A stretch of 64,000 bases of DNA, taken from G965250275 sp965250275. Its GTDB lineage: Bacteria; Pseudomonadota; Alphaproteobacteria; Rhodobacterales; Rhodobacteraceae. The stretch spans positions 1,612,001-1,676,000 of the forward strand of contig OZ252297.1 in the NCBI GenBank assembly GCA_965250275.1. Direction: 5' to 3'. Below are positions 50,619-59,198 of this stretch, in pieces (positions within the stretch are counted from its first letter, which is position 1; the number at the start of each line of letters is the position of its first letter). A program made the translations under genes and the position numbers. Under the pieces are notes generated by a model that saw nothing but the letters and a program-made list of their open reading frames with translations, was not told where the DNA came from and made no database searches.

Positions 50619-51422
50619 TCAGGCGAAGGTCAGACAGGCCTGCATTCCGTCGATGATCAGTTTTCCTTGCCGGTTCCAGGCCCGCATGACCTGGCTGCTG
50701 TAGCCATCCCCGGCCGCGGTCATCGTGGTCTCCACCTGCCACCAGCCGTCTTCAGTCCGGGGATCGTCGTCTAGGAAATTGCAGAGCCAGTTCATCGAAC
50801 TGTTGGGGCCGGGGCTTTTGAGCATGGGGTAGATTCCGGGCGGTAGAATGTCTCCCAGACACAGAAGCGATGCCAGCCCGGTTCGCGATGCGGGATCCTT
50901 GTGCCGGGTCCAGCACCGGATGTAGCCACGATCGGATCCGGTCAGGGGACGGTCCCCCTCGATCAGATGGGTCTGGAAGTTCTTGGTAAAGGCCGGCGCG
51001 AAACCCTCGGCGAACGCCGGGATGTAGGGTTCGCAGTCTTCTGGCGCGGGAGCATCGGGTGCGGGGCGATCCTGTTGGATTTGCGTGTCCGCAATTGCGT
51101 TGCCGAAGCAAAATGCGCCCGTTGCCGCCAGCTTGCCGTCTACCAGCGCCCGCGCCTCCAGCGACGTGACATTGCGCCCTTGTCGCAGGGCGGTCGTCGT
51201 AAGCGTTGGTGCGGCGGAGATCGGTCCGACAAAATTCACCATCGCCGATCGCAACGGTGGCAGGTTCGTCTGGCCCCGCATGGCGGCTTCGAGCAGCAGG
51301 GCCGCGGTCAGACCGCCATAGGTCGTGCGCCCCTGCATCCAGTTCTCTGGCAGGGGCGCATGGGTTCCCTCGCCATCGGATGTGATGCCGTTCAGAACGT
51401 CAGCCAGTGGTACGATGGTCAT
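50619..51422 (-). CDS. acyl-CoA thioesterase-like protein (double hotdog)
   Basis: A 267-residue protein of the TesB-like double-hotdog type (4HBT_3). N-terminal hotdog: NWMQGRTTYGGLTAALLLEAAM, MVNFVGPISAAPTLTTTALRQGRNVTSLEARALVDGKL. C-terminal hotdog: GYIRCWTRHKD, VETTMTAAGDGYSSQVMRAWNRQGKLIIDGMQACL. The helix-capping QGRTTYGG is usual for this family. Substrate chain length cannot be told. It is convergent with pyrG, six bases away. Confidence 0.85.
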   Translation of the reverse strand: MTIVPLADVLNGITSDGEGTHAPLPENWMQGRTTYGGLTAALLLEAAMRGQTNLPPLRSAMVNFVGPISAAPTLTTTALRQGRNVTSLEARALVDGKLAATGAFCFGNAIADTQIQQDRPAPDAPAPEDCEPYIPAFAEGFAPAFTKNFQTHLIEGDRPLTGSDRGYIRCWTRHKDPASRTGLASLLCLGDILPPGIYPMLKSPGPNSSMNWLCNFLDDDPRTEDGWWQVETTMTAAGDGYSSQVMRAWNRQGKLIIDGMQACLTFA

Positions 51423-51490
51423 CCGTCACTCCGTCTCAGCGCACTAGACCAATTAGTCTAGTTCGCGGCGCGGTGCAATGGGCATCAGGT

Positions 51491-51706
51491 TCACGGGCGG
51501 CCGGGACGTCCCGTCAGACCGGCCTTTTGCAAAAATCGCACAAGGTCGGCGCGACCAGGCAGCGACATCCGGGGCGTTCGCAATTTGGTCCGCCCTGCCA
51601 AACGATTAAACTCGTGCACGTCGATCACCCGTTCTGCGCAGCCACAGCCCTCGCCGTTGGCGACCTTGGTCAGGTAGAACTTTTGAAAGTTGTTTTCGCG
51701 TCGCAT
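51491..51706 (-). CDS. small basic conserved hypothetical protein
   Basis: A 71-residue protein starting MRRENNFQKFYLTKVANG with GAGGAG five bases upstream of the start. It has a CGC cysteine pair (GEGCGCAERVIDVHEF) and a basic C-terminus LVRFLQKAGLTGRPGRP. The family is not recognised. The paired cysteines could bind a metal. It is divergent from purA. Confidence 0.6.
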   Translation of the reverse strand: MRRENNFQKFYLTKVANGEGCGCAERVIDVHEFNRLAGRTKLRTPRMSLPGRADLVRFLQKAGLTGRPGRP

Positions 51707-51833
51707 CTCTTCTCCTCGCACCTAAGCATAGCCGGCGTTATCGGCGGTTCAAGTCAGCGTCGGATTACGGGTTCACCTGAGCCACGGGCACCGCTATACC
51801 GGCGCGGGTTTGATCCGCTGTGAAGGACTGTGC

Positions 51834-53126
51834 ATGGCAAATGTTGTCGTTGTCGGCGCCCAATGGGGTGACGAAGGTAAAGGTAAGATTGTCGACTGGC
51901 TGAGCGAACGCGCTGACGTGATCGCCCGGTTTCAGGGGGGACACAACGCCGGCCATACACTCGTCATCGATGGCATGGTTTACAAACTTCACGCGCTGCC
52001 GTCCGGCGTGGTGCGCGGGGGAAAACTGAGCGTCATTGGGAACGGCGTCGTGCTCGATCCGTGGCATCTCGTCTCCGAGATCGAGACATTGCGCGGTCAG
52101 GGCGTTGAGATCACGCCCGAAACCCTGATGATTGCCGAGAACGCGCCGCTGATCCTGCCGTTTCACGGAGAACTGGACCGGGCGCGGGAGAACCAGAACT
52201 CGGTGGCCAAGATCGGCACAACCGGGCGCGGGATTGGCCCGGCATACGAGGACAAGGTTGGTCGGCGCGTTGTGCGGGTCGCTGATCTGGCAGACGACGC
52301 TACGCTGGAACTGCGGATCGATCGTGCATTGGTACATCACGATGCACTGCGCAGAGGTTTGGGCCTGCCGCCGGTCGACCGCGAAGAGATTTTGGCCAAG
52401 CTGCGCGACGTCGCGCCTGAAATTCTGCAATATGCCGCCCCGGTCTGGAAAGTGATGAACGAGCGTCGCAAAGCCGGCAAACGCATCCTGTTCGAGGGCG
52501 CGCAAGGCGCCTTGCTGGACATCGATTTCGGGACCTACCCCTTTGTCACATCCTCAAATGTCATTGCCGGTCAGGCCGCCACGGGCGTGGGGCTTGGTCC
52601 TGGTGCCATAGATTTCGTGCTGGGCATTGTGAAAGCCTATACGACCCGCGTGGGTGAGGGGCCATTTCCAACGGAGTTGGACGATGCAGACGGGCAACGT
52701 CTGGGAGAGCGCGGTCATGAGTTTGGCACAACGACGGGTCGCAAACGCCGCTGCGGCTGGTTCGATGCGGTTCTGGTGCGTCAAACCTGCGCCACAAGCG
52801 GAGTCAGCGGCATTTCCCTCACGAAGCTGGATGTGCTCGACGGATTTGAAACGCTGAAGATCTGTACCGGATACACGCTGGATGGTCAGGAGTTGGACTA
52901 TCTGCCAACGGCGGCCGATCAGCAGGCACGCTGTATCCCGATTTACGAGGAGATGCCGGGCTGGAAAGAAAGCACCGAAGGCGCGCGCAGTTGGGCCGAT
53001 TTGCCCGCAAATGCCATCAAATACGTGCGCCGCGTCGAAGAGTTGATCGAATGTCCTGTCGCCCTACTTTCCACCTCGCCGGAGCGTGATGACACGATCC
53101 TGGTTCGGGACCCTTTCGCAGACTGA
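51834..53126 (+). CDS. purA: adenylosuccinate synthetase
   Basis: A 430-residue adenylosuccinate synthetase, converting IMP and aspartate to adenylosuccinate with GTP. The P-loop is GAQWGDEGKGKIVD, with catalytic His in GGHNAGHT, and later blocks IGTTGRGIGPAYEDK, FEGAQGALLDIDFGTYPFVTSSN and TTTGRKRRCGWFDAVL. GAAGGA lies six bases upstream. The DUF2842 gene starts one base after its stop. Confidence 0.98.
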   Translation: MANVVVVGAQWGDEGKGKIVDWLSERADVIARFQGGHNAGHTLVIDGMVYKLHALPSGVVRGGKLSVIGNGVVLDPWHLVSEIETLRGQGVEITPETLMIAENAPLILPFHGELDRARENQNSVAKIGTTGRGIGPAYEDKVGRRVVRVADLADDATLELRIDRALVHHDALRRGLGLPPVDREEILAKLRDVAPEILQYAAPVWKVMNERRKAGKRILFEGAQGALLDIDFGTYPFVTSSNVIAGQAATGVGLGPGAIDFVLGIVKAYTTRVGEGPFPTELDDADGQRLGERGHEFGTTTGRKRRCGWFDAVLVRQTCATSGVSGISLTKLDVLDGFETLKICTGYTLDGQELDYLPTAADQQARCIPIYEEMPGWKESTEGARSWADLPANAIKYVRRVEELIECPVALLSTSPERDDTILVRDPFAD

Positions 53127-53127
53127 C

Positions 53128-53373
53128 ATGACCGACCCTTCAACTAAAAAACCTGGCCTCAGCTACAAGGCCCGCCGCCGGTGGTCACTGGTGGTGCTGA
53201 TTATCGGATTGCCGCTCTATGTCGTGGCTGCGGTCACGGTGGTGAATTGGCTCGATCGACCATCCTTGGTGGTGGAATTCCTCGTGTATGTCGGCCTGGG
53301 GATCGTCTGGGTGCTGCCCTTTCGGTCCATTTTCCGCGGGATTGGGCAGGCAGATCCAGATCAGCAGGAGTGA
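53128..53373 (+). CDS. DUF2842 small membrane protein
   Basis: An 81-residue protein with two hydrophobic segments (SLVVLIIGLPLYVVAAVTVVNWL and VVEFLVYVGLGIVWVLPF) after a basic start GLSYKARRRW, matching the alphaproteobacterial DUF2842 family. Function unknown. It begins one base after purA and is probably co-transcribed. Its end abuts the convergent thioredoxin-like gene with no space. Confidence 0.85.
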   Translation: MTDPSTKKPGLSYKARRRWSLVVLIIGLPLYVVAAVTVVNWLDRPSLVVEFLVYVGLGIVWVLPFRSIFRGIGQADPDQQE

Positions 53374-53889
53374 TCAGGAGCGACTGCCAACCGCTTTGAG
53401 ATGATCGGAGAAGGTGGTTTCCAGAATGTCTCGCGTGCTCGGACCGCGTACGACTTGGTGCATCTCTCCGGCACCGTCGAACAACAAGAGTGTGACGTGC
53501 GGAACGCCATACCGCGCGGCGAGTGCGGCACCTTCGGGCGTGTTGATGTTCGCAACCAGATAGGTCAGTTCACCGGTGTCGAATTTTCGCAGCGCCTTGC
53601 GGGTCTGTTTTTGCAATGCCAGGCACAGGCTGCACTGCGGGTCGTGGATTTGCACGATGGCAGGGATACCTTTGCCGATGCGTGTCAGATCGTGCTCCGC
53701 CATGGTCGCCTGAACAGAAGTAACCCCAAATCCGACGGCACCCAGACCCACTGCCACCAATGCACCGTTGCGCAGCAGGCGCAGCGTGTCCCGTCTACTG
53801 GTGCCGGACTTATCTTCCGCGGGCGAAAGCTTCGCGGCGGCTGCTTTTGGGGATTTGGGCTTTGGAGCTTTGCTGCGTTTCTTTTTCAT
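53374..53889 (-). CDS. membrane-anchored thioredoxin-fold protein
   Basis: A 171-residue protein. The N-terminus is very basic (KKKRSKAPKPKSPKAAAAK), followed by one hydrophobic segment (GALVAVGLGAVGFGVTSV, about 42-60) and a thioredoxin-like domain with VQIHDPQCSLCLALQKQTRKALRKF (CxxC as CSLC) and YGVPHVTLLLFDGAGEMHQVVRG (cis-Pro region). Anchoring points to the periplasmic face. A thiol-redox or copper-chaperone role is possible; the basic tail is unusual. Confidence 0.75.
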   Translation of the reverse strand: MKKKRSKAPKPKSPKAAAAKLSPAEDKSGTSRRDTLRLLRNGALVAVGLGAVGFGVTSVQATMAEHDLTRIGKGIPAIVQIHDPQCSLCLALQKQTRKALRKFDTGELTYLVANINTPEGAALAARYGVPHVTLLLFDGAGEMHQVVRGPSTRDILETTFSDHLKAVGSRS

Positions 53890-53995
53890 TTGATCCGGAC
53901 CGCGTTAGGCTTTTCTTTTCAGGCCTAAGCCTGCTTCCGCCCTCGCGCCAGTCACGACAGTTGACAGCGGCGTGATCTATGTCCGGTCAAACAGA

Positions 53996-54021
53996 AAACG
54001 GCGGGCTGTGACCCGCCGTTT
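53996..54021 (-). terminator. intrinsic terminator of the large acidic protein gene
   Basis: On the minus strand AAACGGCGGG and CCCGCCGTTT form a perfect 10-bp stem with a six-base loop. The stem ends in TTT, then TCTGTTTG follows, 22 bases after the gene's stop. Confidence 0.75.
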
Positions 54022-54043
54022 CAGTTCGCTTTTGATCCAGATA

Positions 54044-56074
54044 TCAGCCGGCTGCGCGTTCCTGCGGTTTGAAGCCAATCTGGTCGGACGCGGTGAACCG
54101 ACCGCCGCCGGTCTTTTCGATCTTGCCGTCCCGCAGCAGCTGTCCAAAGGACCGCAAGCCGTCTTCGCGGTTAAAGTCCTGCTTTTCGACCTGGCGCACC
54201 TTGGTCATGAGCTGCGGACGAGAGAACTGCTCGTGCCCTTCAACGAAGGACATGTAGGCGGCAGCCGCTTCAAGCAGATCGGGAAGTTCGGTCGCGCCGT
54301 TTTCCTCGGCAAAGCTGGCAAACCCACCTTCGGTTTGCGCACCCGCCTCTTCGAAGGCGGTTGCCACGCGGCGCGGACGCACGGGCCCCCGGTTCACTTG
54401 TTCCGGGTCGATGTCGACACGCTGTTCTGCCACCAGCTTGAGAGGCGCAGGACGGCTCTCCTGCGGGCGGCGGTGTCCGCCCCCGCCAGCAGCCGGACGA
54501 CGTGGGCGAACCACGCTCGCCAGATCGCTGCGATAGGCGTCGTCGTTGGTTTCGGCTTCGGGCGCTTCCCCAGTGATCGACTTTTCTGCCTGTGTCGCCG
54601 CGACGGCGGCGCGCAGGTGGTTGTAAGCTTCCCGACGCAATGAGTTTTCAGGCTCGTCCATCTTGCTGTCAGCCTCGGCCATCAGGCGCGAAACGTTGTC
54701 GGCATCGTCATCGGCCGTGCCGCTCAGGTCGGCGCGGGCGACCTCGACGGCTTCCGCTTCCTCAGCTTCGGCGACAGTGTCGTCCTCCATGGCCGATTCT
54801 TCTTCGGCGACCATGTCGTCTTGAAGACTTGCGTCGGCAAGATCGCTGTTGATCTCGGCTTCGACCGCAGCCAGCTCACGCATCAGGTCGGCTTCGTCTT
54901 CTTCTGAAAGGCTGCCAACAGCCGGCGCGCTCGTTTCGCCAGAGTCCTGCAGCGATGCCTGCGCCACAGCGGCATCGAAGTCAGCGCGTTTGACTTTCAG
55001 CACATGCGGGCGTGATGGTTGATCGCTGTCAGCGTCCTCGTCTTCGGACTTGGCTTCGCCCGTCTCGCTCAGAATGTTCTGGAGCGTTTCACCGTCGTCA
55101 CCCTCGGCCTCGTCCGTGGTCGCAAGGTCGGCGAAGATATCTTCGTCTTCCTCTTCATAGGCGCTCTGCGTGTCCACAGGCTCCGGGGCTTCGTCTTCTG
55201 GCACCAGCAGGTAAGGAGCTGTGACGGACCCTTCGGGTTCGGTCGCTTCTTCTTCCGCCTGAACCTGGTCCGCAGCGACCTCGTCATTGTGCGCGTCTTC
55301 TTCTTCGATGTCTTCTTCAACTACGTCGGCGGCTTCGGCTGTGTCCTCGGCAGCTTCGATAGTGGTTTCTTCGATAGTGGTTTCCTCGACCTCATCCTGC
55401 TGCGAGGAGGCGTCAAAACGGTTCAGAACATCCTCGATCAGGTCATCCTGCGTTTCCGAGGCTGCTGCCTCGGAGGCATCATCCTGCTCCAGCGCGTCAG
55501 AGATGTCTTCAGCAGTGCTGGCAATGAAGCCATCCGCATGTTCATCTTCGGTGAATTCGGCATCTGGAACGTCGGCATCCGAACGCGACACCACAGCGCG
55601 GATACGCTGCAGCTTGTCTGCAATGCTGTCGGCGGGCACGATTTCCGCTTCGGGCATCTCGGCAACTACAGGTTCGGCCACGGGGTCTTGGGCGGCCCCG
55701 GCCGCGACGTCGGCGAGCAGTGGCGCGTCGGTGGCCGGGGCGCCAGTCGCCTCCGGTTCTACGGGTGGCGTGTCCTGTGTCGGCTCTTGCGCGGGTGCAG
55801 CGGCAAGTGCTGCCGCCTGTTCACCGGCCCGCAACACAATGCCGGTACCTTCTGTATGCGCCTCGACGCGCCGCGCAATCTCGCGCTGGGCGATCTGAGC
55901 CAGCATATCTGCGTCCGGCTGCGGCGGCTCTGCGCCGAAATACCGGTCATCTGCCGCGAGGTCGCGGAAGTATTCTGCAATGGCTGTCATGGTGCCGAAG
56001 GAGTCTTCGAATCCTTCGAGCGTGCAGGAAAACGTACCGTAAGATACAGTCAGCACTTTGTTATTCTGGACCAT
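54044..56074 (-). CDS. large acidic protein with conserved ends, function unknown
   Basis: A 676-residue protein. The first 90 residues are compact and conserved-looking (NNKVLTVSYGTFSCTLEGF, TMTAIAEYFRDLAADDRYFG). The middle, about 150-460, is extremely acidic (runs such as EEDIEEEDAHNDE) and probably disordered, with a TTIE repeat. The C-terminal 140 residues are folded again (ATELPDLLEAAAAYMSFVEGHEQFSRPQLMTKVRQVEKQDFNREDGLRSFGQLLRDGKIEK), resembling a winged helix. No membrane or signal sequence. An in-frame ATG 30 codons upstream is possible. Similar proteins are sometimes labelled chemotaxis-related without support. Confidence 0.75.
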   Translation of the reverse strand: MVQNNKVLTVSYGTFSCTLEGFEDSFGTMTAIAEYFRDLAADDRYFGAEPPQPDADMLAQIAQREIARRVEAHTEGTGIVLRAGEQAAALAAAPAQEPTQDTPPVEPEATGAPATDAPLLADVAAGAAQDPVAEPVVAEMPEAEIVPADSIADKLQRIRAVVSRSDADVPDAEFTEDEHADGFIASTAEDISDALEQDDASEAAASETQDDLIEDVLNRFDASSQQDEVEETTIEETTIEAAEDTAEAADVVEEDIEEEDAHNDEVAADQVQAEEEATEPEGSVTAPYLLVPEDEAPEPVDTQSAYEEEDEDIFADLATTDEAEGDDGETLQNILSETGEAKSEDEDADSDQPSRPHVLKVKRADFDAAVAQASLQDSGETSAPAVGSLSEEDEADLMRELAAVEAEINSDLADASLQDDMVAEEESAMEDDTVAEAEEAEAVEVARADLSGTADDDADNVSRLMAEADSKMDEPENSLRREAYNHLRAAVAATQAEKSITGEAPEAETNDDAYRSDLASVVRPRRPAAGGGGHRRPQESRPAPLKLVAEQRVDIDPEQVNRGPVRPRRVATAFEEAGAQTEGGFASFAEENGATELPDLLEAAAAYMSFVEGHEQFSRPQLMTKVRQVEKQDFNREDGLRSFGQLLRDGKIEKTGGGRFTASDQIGFKPQERAAG

Positions 56075-56211
56075 GGGATGCTCGTCCTCTAGATATTTGT
56101 GCCAGTCGTTTACCAAGCGCTCAGGGTCAAAAGCGGCCCGAATCTGTGCAACTGAGCGTATCATTTCGTGGCCAGAATGTGATCTGTTTCCAAATCCGGG
56201 ATTAAAAAGTT

Positions 56212-56910
56212 ATGGCGGGAGAGATTGTTTCGAGCTCCAGTCCAGTCACCTTGGTGGGTGGCGGTCAAGCCAGCGAAAGAGACCTGAAACTCGCTATGAC
56301 ACTGGGTTCTGAGGTGGTTGTGGCAGATGGCGGCGCGGGCCTTGTGCTTCGCTCCGGGGTGATGCCGGTCGCCGTCATCGGCGATTTCGACACAATCAGT
56401 GATGGCGATCGCGCCACAATTCCGGCCTATCGTTTGTTTCCAATCAGCGAACAAGACAGCACAGACTTTGACAAGGCGCTGCGCAACATCGCAGCCCCTC
56501 TGGTGGTGGCCGTCGGGTTTCTGGGCGCCCGCGTCGATCACCAGCTTGCGGCCTTCAACACCTTGGTGCGGCGGCCAAACCGGGCCTGTATCCTGCTGGG
56601 TCAGCGAGAGATCGTTTTTCACGTGCCGCCGCAACTCGACCTGGAGACCCGTAAGAACGACGTGGTTTCATTGTTTCCAATGACGTCCGTCACGGGGCGG
56701 TCCGAGGGGCTCGAATGGCCGATTGAAGGATTGAGCTTTTCTCCCAGTCACAGAGTCGGCACCTCTAACTACGCGAAGGGACCTGTGCGGCTCGAAATGG
56801 ACGGCCCCGGAATGTTGGCTATGGTCCCGCGGCGGTTGCTGGTCCCGACGGCACAGGCGTTGTCTCGTCTGCCCGCGCCTTCGCGGTGGCCCGCTCGCGC
56901 AGAACAATAA
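56212..56910 (+). CDS. thiN: thiamine diphosphokinase
   Basis: A 232-residue thiamine pyrophosphokinase making ThDP from thiamine and ATP. The substrate-binding blocks are EVVVADGGAGLVL, IGDFDTISDGD, QDSTDFDKAL and FLGARVDHQLAAFNTL, all characteristic, with VGTSNYAKGPVRLEM in the C-terminal beta domain. It is divergent from the acidic protein gene. Its last 92 bases overlap the 3' end of the convergent EamA transporter gene, an unusual antiparallel coding overlap. Confidence 0.93.
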   Translation: MAGEIVSSSSPVTLVGGGQASERDLKLAMTLGSEVVVADGGAGLVLRSGVMPVAVIGDFDTISDGDRATIPAYRLFPISEQDSTDFDKALRNIAAPLVVAVGFLGARVDHQLAAFNTLVRRPNRACILLGQREIVFHVPPQLDLETRKNDVVSLFPMTSVTGRSEGLEWPIEGLSFSPSHRVGTSNYAKGPVRLEMDGPGMLAMVPRRLLVPTAQALSRLPAPSRWPARAEQ

Positions 56911-57766
56911 ACAACCCGGCGGCAACCGTGATGCAGATGCCGAGAGCGGCAATGCCGTTCGGCAGATCTCGGAAGATGATCCAGCCGATCAGCGTGGCCA
57001 TCGGGATTTCAAGGTACTGCATCGGGGCGAGGGTTGCGGCCGGAGCAAACCGCAATGACCATGTCATCAACAGATGCGCGCCGGTGCCCAGCACACCAAT
57101 GGTCAACAGCAACATCAGATCGGTAGAGTCGGGCATGATCAGCAGCAAAGGCTCGATCCCAAAGGCGTTCCCGATCAGAACTGCTGGCAGCAGAATGGCC
57201 ACTGCGAAAACGCCGCTGACGGCCTGCAGGCCAATCGGATCGGTCTCTTTTGCGATCTGGCGGGTGGTCAGGACAAAGAACGCAAAGGTGACGGCCACAA
57301 CCAGCGGCCACATGGCACGCCAACCGACCTCTACAAAGCTGGGCTGAATCACCAACAGCGTGCCGGCAAATCCGACAACGCAGGCCAGCATGCGCGGCAG
57401 TCCGATCTCTTCATCCAACACGAATTTGCCGAGCACCAGCATGATGAAGGGCATCACGAATGCGATCGCCACTGCGTCGGCCAGCGAGAGATACTTCAAA
57501 GCGGTAAACATCGCACCGATCCCGACGATGTGCAGGATGGTCCGTTGGATGGTCAGACGCAGCACGCGGCCGCGCATCCGCCACACGCGTCGCGTCAGGA
57601 TTACCAGTGGGATGAGCAGGATCGCCTGAATGCCAAACCGGAACAGCAAAAGTTCCCCAAGCGGCACGGTACCGCCGAGGATTTTGGCAATGGCGTCCCC
57701 GAGAGGGGCAACCACACAAAAGCCGAGCATCAGGACGATGCCGAGCAAAGGCCGATCATGGGACAT
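56819..57766 (-). CDS. EamA/DMT-family transporter
   Basis: A 315-residue drug/metabolite transporter with about ten membrane segments in two EamA repeats (about 8-145 and 155-290), seen in LADAVAIAFVMPFIMLVLGKFVLDEEIG and LAPMQYLEIPMATLIGWIIFRDLP. The alanine/proline-rich tail (ARADETTPVPSGPATAAGP) is the part that overlaps thiN on the other strand; a tail this loose tolerates such overlap. Substrate unknown. Confidence 0.9.
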   Translation of the reverse strand: MSHDRPLLGIVLMLGFCVVAPLGDAIAKILGGTVPLGELLLFRFGIQAILLIPLVILTRRVWRMRGRVLRLTIQRTILHIVGIGAMFTALKYLSLADAVAIAFVMPFIMLVLGKFVLDEEIGLPRMLACVVGFAGTLLVIQPSFVEVGWRAMWPLVVAVTFAFFVLTTRQIAKETDPIGLQAVSGVFAVAILLPAVLIGNAFGIEPLLLIMPDSTDLMLLLTIGVLGTGAHLLMTWSLRFAPAATLAPMQYLEIPMATLIGWIIFRDLPNGIAALGICITVAAGLFIVLRERATAKARADETTPVPSGPATAAGP

Positions 57767-57785
57767 GGCGGCACGCTAGCAGAGC

Positions 57786-57819
57786 GCAACCGGGTTGCAA
57801 GACGGGATCACGTCCCGTC
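57786..57819 (-). terminator. two adjacent hairpins after sdaA
   Basis: GACGGGA/TCCCGTC (7-bp stem) and GCAAC/GTTGC (5-bp stem) stand side by side directly after the sdaA stop. There is no T-tract, so efficiency is doubtful, but they separate sdaA from the downstream transporter gene. Confidence 0.35.
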
Positions 57820-57824
57820 GAGCC

Positions 57825-59198
57825 TCAACAGTTCGGTACGTTTACCGCAAGTCCACCCAGCGAGGTTTCCTTGTATTTCTCGCTCATGTCTTCGCCGGTT
57901 TGCCGCATGGTCTCGATACAGGCGTCCAGCGGAACCAGGTGATCGCCATCCCCGCGCAGGGCGAGACTGGCCGCAGATACGGCCTTGATGGCACCCAGCC
58001 CGTTGCGTTCGATGCAAGGGACCTGCACGAGGCCGCGGATCGGGTCGCAGGTCATGCCCAGATGATGTTCCAGGGCAATCTCCGCCGCATTCTCGATCTG
58101 TTCGGGTGTCCCGCCCATCACGGCACACAGCCCGGCCGCCGCCATCGCACTGGCGCTGCCCACTTCGGCCTGGCAACCCGCCTCCGCTCCGCTGATCGAG
58201 GCATTGTACTTGACCAGACCTCCGATCGCCGCGGCCGTCAGAAGAAAGTCCTCGACATGGGCGTTCGACGCTCCGGGCACGTGGTCGATAAAGTAGCGCA
58301 GGGTCGCGGGCACCACACCGGCAGCCCCGTTTGTGGGTGCCGTCACCACCTGACCACCTGCTGCGTTTTCTTCATTCACGGCCATCGCATACACGCTCAT
58401 CCAGTCGTTGATCGTGTGCGGTGCCGTCAGGTTCAGTCCGCGTTCTTCCTGAAGGGCATCATGAATACCTTTTGCCCGGCGCCTGACCATCAGCCCGCCT
58501 GGCAGGATTCCTTCGGTCTGCAGGCCACGATTTATGCAATCGTTCATCACCTCCCAAATGCGTGCGGTTCCCTTGCTCAACTCGCCCGCGCCGATGCGCG
58601 AGATTTCATTGGCCCGCTTCATCGCGGCGATGGATTTGCCAGAGCCGCGCGCCATCTCGAGCATTTCGGCAGCGGAATGAAAGGGGAAGGGCACGGCCGG
58701 ACCCTCATCGGTCGACTTGCCTGCAGCCAGCTCCGCCTCTGTCAACACAAAGCCGCCCCCTATCGAGTAGTAGGTTTCCTGCAGCATCACGTCTCCCTGC
58801 GCGTCGGTGGCCATCAGGATCATTCCATTGGCGTGTCCGGGCAGCGGATGGTCGTAGTCGAAGATCAGATCGGATTCAGGATTGAACCGCAGTCGCCCCA
58901 AATCCTCGTGCACGATCTCATGGGTGGATTTGATGTCAGCCAGTGCCGCGGCGGCCTTGTCCGCATCATAGGTGTCGGGCAAGAACCCTGCGAGCCCCAG
59001 TATGGTGGCGCGGTCCGTGGCGTGTCCGACCCCTGTGAACGCCAGCGAGCCATGCAGTGAGGCTCGGAGCCCCGACACATGAAAGGGGGATGCCCGTATC
59101 AGGTCCAGAAACTGGCCAGCCGCCACCATGGGTCCCATGGTGTGGGACGATGACGGGCCGATGCCGACCTTGAACATTTCGAAGACAGAGAGAAACAT
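57825..59198 (-). CDS. sdaA: L-serine ammonia-lyase (single-chain, Fe-S)
   Basis: A 457-residue iron-sulfur L-serine dehydratase converting serine to pyruvate and ammonia. The N-terminal beta domain begins FEMFKVGIGPSSSHTMGPMVAA. The alpha domain carries the 4Fe-4S-cluster cysteines in GAEAGCQAEVGSASAMAAAGLC and LGMTCDPI, and the family's terminal cysteine, here the last residue (PNC), expected to cap the cluster. Length is typical. The GST gene ends exactly one base before its start, on the same strand. Confidence 0.96.
   Translation of the reverse strand: MFLSVFEMFKVGIGPSSSHTMGPMVAAGQFLDLIRASPFHVSGLRASLHGSLAFTGVGHATDRATILGLAGFLPDTYDADKAAAALADIKSTHEIVHEDLGRLRFNPESDLIFDYDHPLPGHANGMILMATDAQGDVMLQETYYSIGGGFVLTEAELAAGKSTDEGPAVPFPFHSAAEMLEMARGSGKSIAAMKRANEISRIGAGELSKGTARIWEVMNDCINRGLQTEGILPGGLMVRRRAKGIHDALQEERGLNLTAPHTINDWMSVYAMAVNEENAAGGQVVTAPTNGAAGVVPATLRYFIDHVPGASNAHVEDFLLTAAAIGGLVKYNASISGAEAGCQAEVGSASAMAAAGLCAVMGGTPEQIENAAEIALEHHLGMTCDPIRGLVQVPCIERNGLGAIKAVSAASLALRGDGDHLVPLDACIETMRQTGEDMSEKYKETSLGGLAVNVPNC

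Noticed and set aside
55019..56092. Long plus-strand frame opposite the acidic protein gene
   Set aside because: Its Phe-, Val- and Gly-rich product is what the complement of an acidic Glu/Asp/Ala-rich gene gives. No start signal or family resemblance supports it.
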